A stretch of 12,209 bases of DNA from Bacillota bacterium (GTDB lineage: Bacteria > Bacillota_I > Bacilli_A > RFN20 > CAG-826). Of this stretch, positions 5,073 through 10,801 are shown in pieces. Position numbers and translations under genes: made by a program. The stretch is taken from the NCBI GenBank assembly GCA_016872075.1, contig VHBF01000010.1, positions 1 through 12,209 of the forward strand. Reading direction: 5' to 3'. The notes under the pieces are model-generated. The model was not told the origin of the DNA and searched no databases. It saw nothing but the letters and a program-made list of their open reading frames with translations. Every line of letters starts with the position of its first letter. Position 1 is the first letter of the stretch.

Positions 5073-5900
5073 ATGGCAGAAGTAGCAGTGGCAACCTTTG
5101 ATCAAAAAGTTGATAAGTTGATCAAGTTTAACAAGACGATGGGTCTTGTTCACCTTATTCAAGGTGTGTTGATGATGTTGTTTGCATTCTTTATCTATCC
5201 TACGCTCAATGAATCTCAAGCTGCATTCACGATTCCGGTAATCGGGAATTATCTTGAATTTGTACCTGGTGAAGGTTTAGTTCTTGCTGTCACCGATACA
5301 TTATTTGAATTACCATTCTTACCGATGACCGCAAGTTTCTTATTACTCTCGGCCATTTTCCATTTCTTAATTGCGTTCCCATTTAAGAATAAATATCGCG
5401 CTGGTTTAAGAGTCGGCATCAACCAATTCCGTTGGTATGAATATGCTTTAAGCTCATCGTTAATGATCGTATTAATCTCAGCATTATTCGGTGTTCGTGA
5501 CGTGGCCGTCTTTGCCCTTATTGCCTTATCCAACGCAGCGATGAACTTATTTGGTTTAGACATGGAATTATTAAACCAAGGAGAATCCAAAGTCGGTAAG
5601 AAAATTAATTGGTTACCCTTCATTTTTGGTACCATCATCGGTTTAGCACCATGGGTTGCAATCGCATTCTATATTGGTGTCAACCCCAATCTTGATGCGG
5701 TTCCTGGATTTGTTTGGGCTATCTTAGCCACTTACTTTATCGCTTTCAATACCTTCCCGGTCAACATGCTCTTACAATACTTAGGTGTTGGAAAGTTTAA
5801 AGATTACTTACACGGTGAAAGAGGATATATTATCCTTTCACTCGTTGCCAAGACCATCTTGACTTGGTTAGTGTTATTTGGCGCATTCCAACCTTCTTAG
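5073..5900 (+). CDS. Heliorhodopsin (seven-helix retinal-binding photoreceptor)
   Basis: This 275-residue protein has seven hydrophobic helices and all heliorhodopsin hallmarks. K260 in the last helix (YIILSLVAKTILTW, 252-265) is the retinal Schiff-base lysine, with S256 four residues before it. E123 in RWYEYALSSSLMIVLI (120-135) is the counterion, matching E107 of heliorhodopsin 48C12. H27 and H97 match the two conserved pocket histidines, and N154 lies in ALSNAAMNLFG. The long first loop (about 44-84) corresponds to the extracellular dimer-forming A-B loop. Heliorhodopsins have inverted topology (N-terminus inside), do not pump ions noticeably and have slow photocycles; they are thought to be sensory. 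No retinal synthesis gene is in the window, so the retinal source is unknown. The gene has its own promoter and a strong terminator, so it is probably monocistronic, though read-through to the next operon is possible. Confidence 0.97.
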   Translation: MAEVAVATFDQKVDKLIKFNKTMGLVHLIQGVLMMLFAFFIYPTLNESQAAFTIPVIGNYLEFVPGEGLVLAVTDTLFELPFLPMTASFLLLSAIFHFLIAFPFKNKYRAGLRVGINQFRWYEYALSSSLMIVLISALFGVRDVAVFALIALSNAAMNLFGLDMELLNQGESKVGKKINWLPFIFGTIIGLAPWVAIAFYIGVNPNLDAVPGFVWAILATYFIAFNTFPVNMLLQYLGVGKFKDYLHGERGYIILSLVAKTILTWLVLFGAFQPS

Positions 5901-5921
5901 TCTAATCAACATCGATTAAGG

Positions 5922-5927
5922 TAAAAT
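5922..5927 (+). promoter_or_regulatory. Possible -10 box of the tocopherol cyclase-like operon
   Basis: TAAAAT directly precedes the left arm of the terminator hairpin and would place the transcript start near 5934, inside that arm. No -35 is seen; the match may be chance in AT-rich DNA. The same arrangement occurs before the DUF2177 gene. Confidence 0.3.
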
Positions 5928-5955
5928 AAAGCTAAGGGAAACCTTAGCTTTTTTT
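5928..5955 (+). terminator. Rho-independent terminator after the heliorhodopsin gene, touching the next start codon
   Basis: AAAGCTAAGG (5928-5937) and CCTTAGCTTT (5942-5951) pair perfectly around a stable GAAA tetraloop, with seven T in a row (5949-5955). It lies 27 bp after the heliorhodopsin stop. The T-tract ends immediately before the ATG at 5956, and the only ribosome-binding-like motif, AAGGG, is within the stem and loop. Confidence 0.85.
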
Positions 5956-6915
5956 ATGAGCAATATTCAAAATCCAGCAATCTATCAAGGCTTTGGCAAA
6001 ACTCAACAATATTTTGAGGGTTGGTATTTTAAATTAGTGTCTAAAGATCAATTAACTTCTATTGCATTGATTCCAGGTATTTCTTTAGCCAAAAAAGATC
6101 CACATGCGTTTGTGCAAGTCTTTTTAGTTCGCCATGGTGATAAACAAACCTTAAAAAATGTGTATATTCGTTATCCAATATCAGAATTTATTCCGCAAAA
6201 AGACCAATTCAAAGTCGCAGTTGGGATGAATCAATTTTCATTAGAACACCTTCATATTGATTTAAAACAAGAAGCATTCTCTGTCAAAGGTGATTTACAA
6301 ATTCACAATCCTACTCCTTTAAATACGGGTTTTCTAAATCCCTCAATCATGGGTCCGTTTGCTTATCTCCCCAATATGGAATGTTACCATGGGGTGATTT
6401 CACTCCTCCACACTTTCAAAGGCTCATTAAATGTGAATGGTGAATCCATTGATTTTACTGGTGGTAAAGGTTATTTAGAAAAAGATTGGGGAACGTCTTT
6501 TCCCTCCGCTTATGTTTGGATGCAGGGCAATCATTTCCCTGAGCCGCAAACCTCTTTTTTCTTTTCCTATGCGAACATCCCATACTTAGGTTTAAAGTTT
6601 CAAGGATTAATTTGTCATTTATATTTAAATGGCAAACATCATCGATTTGCAACCTATAACGGCGGTAAAGTGCGTTCCGAATTGATCGATGAAAAACAAG
6701 TCGAGTATGTTTTAAGTCGTGGTAGTTATCGATTGCGGGTGGTTGGCTCCATTGATCAAGTGGTCAATTTACCCTCTCCTAAATTCGGAAAAATGGACCA
6801 TACGATTAAAGAAGGCCTTTCCGGGGAAATTTTAATTTGGTTAATGAAAGGGAAGACCATTGTTTATCAAGGTAAATCAACTTTGGCAGGCATTGAAATC
6901 ATGAAGAAAAAATGA
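5956..6915 (+). CDS. Tocopherol cyclase-like family protein
   Basis: This 319-residue protein matches the family of plant and cyanobacterial tocopherol cyclase (PF14249-type). Signatures are NPAIYQGFGKTQQYFEGWYF (6-25), GPFAYLPNMECYHGV (133-147), GGKGYLEKDWGTSFP (169-183) with YVWMQGNHF after it, and a beta-rich C-terminal half. There is no signal peptide, so it is probably cytosolic or peripheral to the membrane. Firmicutes are not known to make tocopherol, so a literal cyclase role is doubtful; these bacterial homologues are uncharacterised and might act on another isoprenoid or lipid. ATG 5956 gives the usual family N-terminus even though it follows a U-tract with no spaced ribosome binding site. 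Its TGA overlaps the ATG of the next gene. Confidence 0.85.
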   Translation: MSNIQNPAIYQGFGKTQQYFEGWYFKLVSKDQLTSIALIPGISLAKKDPHAFVQVFLVRHGDKQTLKNVYIRYPISEFIPQKDQFKVAVGMNQFSLEHLHIDLKQEAFSVKGDLQIHNPTPLNTGFLNPSIMGPFAYLPNMECYHGVISLLHTFKGSLNVNGESIDFTGGKGYLEKDWGTSFPSAYVWMQGNHFPEPQTSFFFSYANIPYLGLKFQGLICHLYLNGKHHRFATYNGGKVRSELIDEKQVEYVLSRGSYRLRVVGSIDQVVNLPSPKFGKMDHTIKEGLSGEILIWLMKGKTIVYQGKSTLAGIEIMKKK

Positions 6916-7868
6916 AAAAAGTTGGCAAAGCAATTTTAAACATCATCAAATACCTTAGTTTACTCGTGTACAGCTTGTTAGTCGTTAGTTTAGTTTTAAC
7001 CGGTCTTGAAGTGCAAAGAATTGAACGGAACTATGCTTATGTGAAGACGCAATACGCTAAGACCATTGAAGTAGAGGATTACACTTATTTTTATCGAGAA
7101 GTGGGTGAAAGCAATCTCGAAACCATTTTAATGATTCATGGTTTTTTAGGTTCCAGTTATGATTTTATTAACGTGATGGAATCGTTAAAAGATCGCTATC
7201 ACATCATTGCAGTTGATTTAATCGGATATGGCTTATCAGAAAAATCTTTAACCTTTGATTATGCAAAGGCCAATCAAGCTGCCTATCTTGTGAAGTTTTT
7301 AGATGCACTGAATATCACCGAGGTCACCGTGATGGCTCATTCCATGGGCGGTGAGGTTTCCTTTCACCTTGCCCATGATTTTCCCACCTATGTTCAACGT
7401 ATGATTTTAATTGGTTCTGGTGGTTATGTTGTGCCTTCATCGGGTGGTAGTTTAATGCCCTCTGATTTACCATTGTTTGTTTACGACTATATCGCTCAGA
7501 ATTATTTTGTTCAACGGACGGTATTTTTCACTGCCTACTCGAACGATGAAGTCCAAAGCCAACGCGTCACCCAAGAAGATTTTGATGAAATGTATATCGT
7601 AAACCTCACCATTCCTGGAAAAGTGTTACGAGAATTCACTCGTGATAACGATTCAGGTTCCACCAATGATAAACTTAAAGATGTAGAACAACCCATCCTC
7701 TTGATCTGGGGTGAGTTTGATGGATTTATTCCTTTAAGTACAGGTCAATTATTGTTAGCGGAACTCGGTGATAACGCCGACTTAGTGATGATGCCGAATG
7801 CAGGGCATCTACCATTTGATACTTACTTTGAAGACTTTATGCATCATGTGGAGGATTTTCTAATATGA
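6912..7868 (+). CDS. Membrane-anchored alpha/beta hydrolase
   Basis: This 318-residue protein has one N-terminal membrane helix (about 9-31) after a basic start (MKKVGK), so the catalytic domain is either outside or tethered to the membrane. The alpha/beta hydrolase fold shows HGFLGSS (76-82) as oxyanion loop, VDLIGYGLSEK (101-111), the nucleophile S144 in AHSMGG, acid D270 in WGEFDGFIP and H299 in NAGHLPF, so the triad is complete. A cap region lies at about 172-255. The substrate is unknown; haloalkane dehalogenase-like, lipase and esterase relatives share these motifs. The ATG overlaps the upstream TGA and its own TGA overlaps the next ATG, so translation is coupled on both sides. Confidence 0.88.
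   Translation: MKKVGKAILNIIKYLSLLVYSLLVVSLVLTGLEVQRIERNYAYVKTQYAKTIEVEDYTYFYREVGESNLETILMIHGFLGSSYDFINVMESLKDRYHIIAVDLIGYGLSEKSLTFDYAKANQAAYLVKFLDALNITEVTVMAHSMGGEVSFHLAHDFPTYVQRMILIGSGGYVVPSSGGSLMPSDLPLFVYDYIAQNYFVQRTVFFTAYSNDEVQSQRVTQEDFDEMYIVNLTIPGKVLREFTRDNDSGSTNDKLKDVEQPILLIWGEFDGFIPLSTGQLLLAELGDNADLVMMPNAGHLPFDTYFEDFMHHVEDFLI
7850..7854 (+). promoter_or_regulatory. Ribosome binding site of the LURP-one-related gene
   Basis: GGAGG ends 10 nt before the ATG at 7865, within the end of the hydrolase gene. Confidence 0.65.
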
Positions 7869-8452
7869 AATATGTTTATTTGAAGCAAAAGGTATTTTCT
7901 ATCCGTGATGAATTTAAGATTTATGATGAAAACCAAACCTTACTCTATGAGGCTAAAGGCAAGATTCTTACCTTAAACAGCCGTAGAGATTTATTTAAGG
8001 CTGGTGAATCGCAACCCATTTACACGATGAAGCAAAAGGTTTTAACCTTCGTTCCAACGTATTTCCTTTATGATGCTAACAATCAACAAGTGGCAAAGAT
8101 GGCACAACAATTACTTGCCTTCTTTGGTGCTAAATTCAATCTTGTCATCAAGGATAAAAAGTATGACATCAAAGGCGATTTCTTTGGTTATAACTTCTCG
8201 ATTAATGATGAAGCTGGTTTGGTGGTGCAAATCACTAAGAAATTCTTAAGTTGGGGAGATACTTATCAAATTGCGATTGCCGATACGTTTGATACCGCCC
8301 TTGCGATTAGCGTGGTTCTCATGATTGATGACTTTATTGATGATCAAAGAAGAGCGTCTGCAGCAGCGGCTGCGTCCTCAACTGCAGCAGCGGCTGCGTC
8401 CTCAACCGGTGCCAATCGTGGCGGTGGTTCATCAAGAGGAGGAAGAAGATGA
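7865..8452 (+). CDS. LURP-one-related (YxjI-like) protein with Ala/Ser and RGG tail
   Basis: Residues 1-160 match the LURP-one-related fold, a tubby-like beta-barrel around a hydrophobic helix: MKYVYLKQKVFSIRDEF (1-17), YDENQTLLYEAKGK (20-33), FGAKFNLVIKDKKYDIKGDF (87-106), and the typical end ITKKFLSWGDTYQIAIADTFDTALAISVVLMIDDF (123-157). Bacterial YxjI-type members have no firm function; the tubby link suggests lipid binding. From 164 to 195 the tail is low-complexity: two copies of AAAAASST encoded by an exact 24-bp tandem repeat, then GANRGGGSSRGGRR, Gly- and Arg-rich and probably disordered. This tail is not part of the usual family. The ATG overlaps the upstream TGA and its own TGA overlaps the next ATG. 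Confidence 0.85.
   Translation: MKYVYLKQKVFSIRDEFKIYDENQTLLYEAKGKILTLNSRRDLFKAGESQPIYTMKQKVLTFVPTYFLYDANNQQVAKMAQQLLAFFGAKFNLVIKDKKYDIKGDFFGYNFSINDEAGLVVQITKKFLSWGDTYQIAIADTFDTALAISVVLMIDDFIDDQRRASAAAAASSTAAAAASSTGANRGGGSSRGGRR
8358..8405 (+). repeat. Exact 24-bp tandem repeat, two copies, in coding sequence
   Basis: Bases 8358-8381 and 8382-8405 are identical; each unit begins CTGCAGCAGCGG and ends GCGTCCTCAA. The 24-bp length keeps the frame and encodes AAAAASST twice. It is more GC-rich than its surroundings and is a candidate for copy-number variation by slippage. Confidence 0.9.
8437..8442 (+). promoter_or_regulatory. Ribosome binding site of the DUF4153 gene
   Basis: AGGAGG lies 6 nt before the ATG at 8449. 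The same bases code for the Arg/Gly-rich end of the LURP-one-related protein, so the RGG-type codons double as the ribosome binding site. Confidence 0.75.
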
Positions 8453-10230
8453 AAAATCTGATTCAAAAACTCATTCAATTTATTGTCCAACCATTAATGA
8501 AAAGTTTTCCACGTTTTCCTGAAGCGATTATTACGAGTTTTTTGCTTGGCTTTTTAATGGTACTCAATCTTGAACTCACATCAGAATTACAACTCGACAC
8601 CCTAACATGGCTTGTTGATCTTAACCGCGTCTTGTTTCTCGTATTGCCGTTAATGATCATCCTAAGATTGGTCTCTGAAAGATGGCCAACGCTTCAACGT
8701 TTTCATTGGTATGGCTTCGGTTTGATTATCTTAATTGCAATTAGTATGTACACCTTCTTGGCATCAGAAAATGTTGAATTGGTTGAATTTAATCGCTTTT
8801 CTAATCTTGGTTATGCATTTTATCTGTTAGTCATTTTTGTGCCTTTCCTCATGGACCGTCCAAACATCGGTGTTGGGATTGTTTTATTCTTTACGAAATT
8901 ATTTACTAGTTTTTTCTACGCATTCATGCTGTTTATTGGCATCTTTGTGGTGCTAATCAGTATTAATGTCTTATTTGCACTCCAAATTGATTTAATCCTT
9001 TATACCGAATTATTTATCATCATCGCCACCTATATTTTTGTGCCAACTTTATTGGATGCCTATCCTAAATCCAATCAAGAACTCACTGCGAAGAAGGATT
9101 TCCATAAAGTTTGGCAGACCGTTTTTCAGTTTGTCATCGCCCCTGTCATTGCTGTATTTTCAATTTTGGTTGTCCTTTATTTAATTACTGGATTCTTTAA
9201 TTCTACAACCTATGAAGCAACGGTTTATACCTTTTCAGCCCTAGTAATTGCCTTTGTGGGGATTAGTGCCCAAGTGGCGTTGGCTTCGCTTTCAAAAACC
9301 AATAAGTTTGTCGATATTTATGTTTCCTATTTTCATTATGTTTTAATTGTGGTTATTCTTGGTTATTATTTAGAACAATTTAAAACGATAGCGCTTGATG
9401 GTATTTCTTTAGATGTGACCATCCAGTTGATGTTGGGCGTTTGGCCATTATTGTATGCCGCATTTGTCATTAGAAAAAATAAAGAAGCAGTTCACAAAGG
9501 CTTATTAGCTTTAACCGGTGCGTTCTTGTTGATTGCCGCTGTACCTGGTTTAAACGCAGTCAGTTTAACCACGATGTTATTGAATGCGCAATTTCAAAAA
9601 ACCTTAATGACAAACGACATGCTTGATGAAGACAACACGATAGTTCGAAAAGATGTGTTGGATAATGATACTTATTTTTATTTATTAGGAACCCTTGATA
9701 AGATGGATCAATTAGGAATGCATCGCTTCCCCTTGGTGCCGGTTGACTACAATCATCCAGCAGACTTTGAAACCGTCTTTGGTGGCAGAGAATCAGATCC
9801 GGTCGACCCTAATGATGAAAGTTTATTCTATAGCCTTGGATTGAATGTGATTGATTTAACTAGCTTTCAATATGAATCGTTAGTGTACGTTAGTTCTCTC
9901 ACCGATTTAGAGGAAGAACCCTATCTTGGTCCCACCATTCAACTACAATACGCTATTGATGAAGAACTCCATCAATATTTATTGACCGTCACTCGCGAAG
10001 AAGTGTCGGAAACCTTTGATCTTTATGCTGATGTCGCATTAGTGTTAAAGGAACGCTTCCAGGCGGATGATCGCAATGATATCCAGGATGCAAACGAGAT
10101 GCTTGTTAGTTTTGAATTTGATACGTTTGCTTTGGATATTTGGGTATTGTCTTGCTTCTCAGATCGTAATGAATTCTTTTCCAACTTTTCGATGGGATTT
10201 TATCTTGGTTTAAGTAGTCGTAATGGTTAA
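8449..10230 (+). CDS. DUF4153 family large membrane protein
   Basis: This 593-residue protein has about 11-12 hydrophobic segments in residues 24-378 and a soluble, acidic C-terminal region (about 380-593). The layout, together with the stretch from the last helix through LNAQFQKTLMTNDMLDEDNTIVRKDVLDND (378-407), a segment that in the family defines the start of the outer domain, fits DUF4153, which is of unknown function. The C-terminal region is rich in Asp/Glu and Tyr/Phe and has no recognisable enzyme motif. The ATG overlaps the preceding TGA and has AGGAGG 6 nt upstream. The last 8 bp overlap the start of the old yellow enzyme remnant, so it was likely followed by that gene in the same operon. 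Confidence 0.7.
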   Translation: MKNLIQKLIQFIVQPLMKSFPRFPEAIITSFLLGFLMVLNLELTSELQLDTLTWLVDLNRVLFLVLPLMIILRLVSERWPTLQRFHWYGFGLIILIAISMYTFLASENVELVEFNRFSNLGYAFYLLVIFVPFLMDRPNIGVGIVLFFTKLFTSFFYAFMLFIGIFVVLISINVLFALQIDLILYTELFIIIATYIFVPTLLDAYPKSNQELTAKKDFHKVWQTVFQFVIAPVIAVFSILVVLYLITGFFNSTTYEATVYTFSALVIAFVGISAQVALASLSKTNKFVDIYVSYFHYVLIVVILGYYLEQFKTIALDGISLDVTIQLMLGVWPLLYAAFVIRKNKEAVHKGLLALTGAFLLIAAVPGLNAVSLTTMLLNAQFQKTLMTNDMLDEDNTIVRKDVLDNDTYFYLLGTLDKMDQLGMHRFPLVPVDYNHPADFETVFGGRESDPVDPNDESLFYSLGLNVIDLTSFQYESLVYVSSLTDLEEEPYLGPTIQLQYAIDEELHQYLLTVTREEVSETFDLYADVALVLKERFQADDRNDIQDANEMLVSFEFDTFALDIWVLSCFSDRNEFFSNFSMGFYLGLSSRNG

Positions 10231-10465
10231 ATTTCTCCAACCTACTCAATGGGGCAAATTGTCTCTATCCAATCGTATTGTCATGGCGCCGATGTGCATG
10301 TATCAGGCGGATGCCCATGGCGTGATCCAACCTTTTCACTTTGCGCATTACACGGCAAGGGCCTATGGTGGAGTAGCGATGGTGATTACTGAAGCAACTG
10401 CAGTAGAGGCGCGAGGGAGAATTTCGGATCGGGATTTAGGTATTTATTGGGTAAGTTGTTTCTAA
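10223..10465 (+). pseudogene. Old yellow enzyme (YqjM/NamA-like ene-reductase), truncated after ~75 codons
   Basis: Residues 1-75 match the N-terminus of YqjM-type NADH:flavin oxidoreductases: FLQPTQWGKLSLSNRIVMAP (4-23), MCMY with C25 and Y27 corresponding to the FMN-contacting Cys and Tyr, QPFHFAHYTARAYGG (36-50) and the family motif ARGRISDRDLGIY (63-75). The family is usually ~340 residues; here the match stops and WVSCF and a stop follow. The missing 260 or so residues, including the His pair that binds substrate and most of the barrel, are not found in any frame downstream, because the DNA beyond is the TetR gene. So this is a truncation by deletion or a misjoin, not a frameshift. The start overlaps the DUF4153 gene by 8 bp. 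The fragment cannot be a working enzyme. Confidence 0.85.
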
Positions 10466-10744
10466 GTTGAATTTGGCGATTTGGATTTCTTTTAGCATGA
10501 GAATAAAAGAGTGACTGGAGGAAGTAGATTGTTTAAGATTTTGTAATTGTTCATTCGTAAACTGAAGACAAGCTTTATATAGCTTTTCTTTAGAACCAAA
10601 ATGATGAAACAACAAGGGTTTAGAAACCTTAGCTATGTTGGCAATCTTTGCCATGGAAGCCTTGGATTTACCTAATTGACTAAACACGATTAATCCAGCT
10701 TTGATGATGTTTAACTGACTTTGAGTTTTATTCAAAAATACCAT
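10436..10744 (-). CDS. TetR/AcrR family regulator, C-terminally truncated
   Basis: From the ATG at 10744 this gives 102 residues. The TetR DNA-binding domain is complete: helix IIKAGLIVFSQLG (13-25) and the helix-turn-helix MAKIANIAKVSKPLLFHHFGSKEKLYKAC (31-59). The ligand/dimer domain begins (ILMLKEIQIAKFNLETTYP, 81-99) but stops after about 40 residues; relatives have ~190. The end INT and stop are read from the old yellow enzyme side of the junction, so dimerisation is probably lost and the gene is likely non-functional. The start is uncertain: ATG 10744 overlaps a consensus -10 box, so a leaderless TTG start at 10735 would fit the promoter better. A palindromic operator in its own promoter suggests autorepression. 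Confidence 0.75.
   Translation of the reverse strand: MVFLNKTQSQLNIIKAGLIVFSQLGKSKASMAKIANIAKVSKPLLFHHFGSKEKLYKACLQFTNEQLQNLKQSTSSSHSFILMLKEIQIAKFNLETTYPINT
10442..10450. other. Junction of two truncated genes (deletion scar or assembly joint)
   Basis: The recognisable old yellow enzyme sequence ends at about 10447 (DLGIY) and the recognisable TetR sequence, read from the other side, ends at about 10448 (TYP). Two unrelated genes lose their 3' parts at the same point, which one deletion explains. No insertion sequence or obvious repeat is seen at the joint. Confidence 0.65.
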
Positions 10745-10771
10745 TATACTGACCGAAATGGTCAGTGTCAA
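10743..10771 (-). promoter_or_regulatory. Consensus sigma-A promoter of the TetR gene
   Basis: On the minus strand TTGACA (10771-10766) and TATAAT (10748-10743) are both perfect, with an ideal 17-bp spacer. Transcription would start near 10736, which is downstream of the ATG at 10744. This is the best promoter in the window. Confidence 0.85.
10748..10766. promoter_or_regulatory. TetR-type palindromic operator
   Basis: ACTGACC (10748-10754) and GGTCAGT (10760-10766) are a perfect 7-bp inverted repeat around GAAAT. It fills the spacer of the TetR promoter, so bound repressor would block RNA polymerase. It ends 22 bp before the -10 box of the divergent VTC gene, at the site of that promoter's -35 contact, so both directions could be controlled. 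Confidence 0.75.
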
Positions 10772-10788
10772 TCAAGGGTTAAGAAGGG

Positions 10789-10794
10789 TATAAT
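10789..10794 (+). promoter_or_regulatory. Candidate -10 box of the VTC-DUF4956 operon
   Basis: TATAAT ends 7 bp before the ATG at 10802, so transcription would begin at or next to the start codon, giving a leaderless mRNA. No -35 consensus is found at 17 bp; that position overlaps the TetR promoter's -35 box and borders the operator. AAGGG at 10784-10788 is too far (13 nt) to be a good ribosome binding site. Confidence 0.5.
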
Positions 10795-10801
10795 AACATT
10801 C

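Noticed and set aside
8325..8522. Separate small Gln/Arg/Leu-rich gene in another frame
   Set aside because: It is the out-of-frame reading of the tandem repeat in the LURP-one-related gene, with no ribosome binding site or independent signal.
10141..10465. Similarity between the WVLSCF end of the DUF4153 protein and the WVSCF end of the OYE remnant as a sign of duplication
   Set aside because: The DNA match is short and gapped and can be chance; the remnant's last residues come from TetR antisense sequence.
10441..10735. Old yellow enzyme gene continued by frameshift
   Set aside because: No frame after 10447 shows OYE motifs; the DNA is clearly a TetR gene on the other strand, so sequence is missing rather than shifted.
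10721..10801. Longer VTC protein from ATG 10721
   Set aside because: The extension is antisense to the TetR start and operator, has no family similarity and precedes the TATAAT box.
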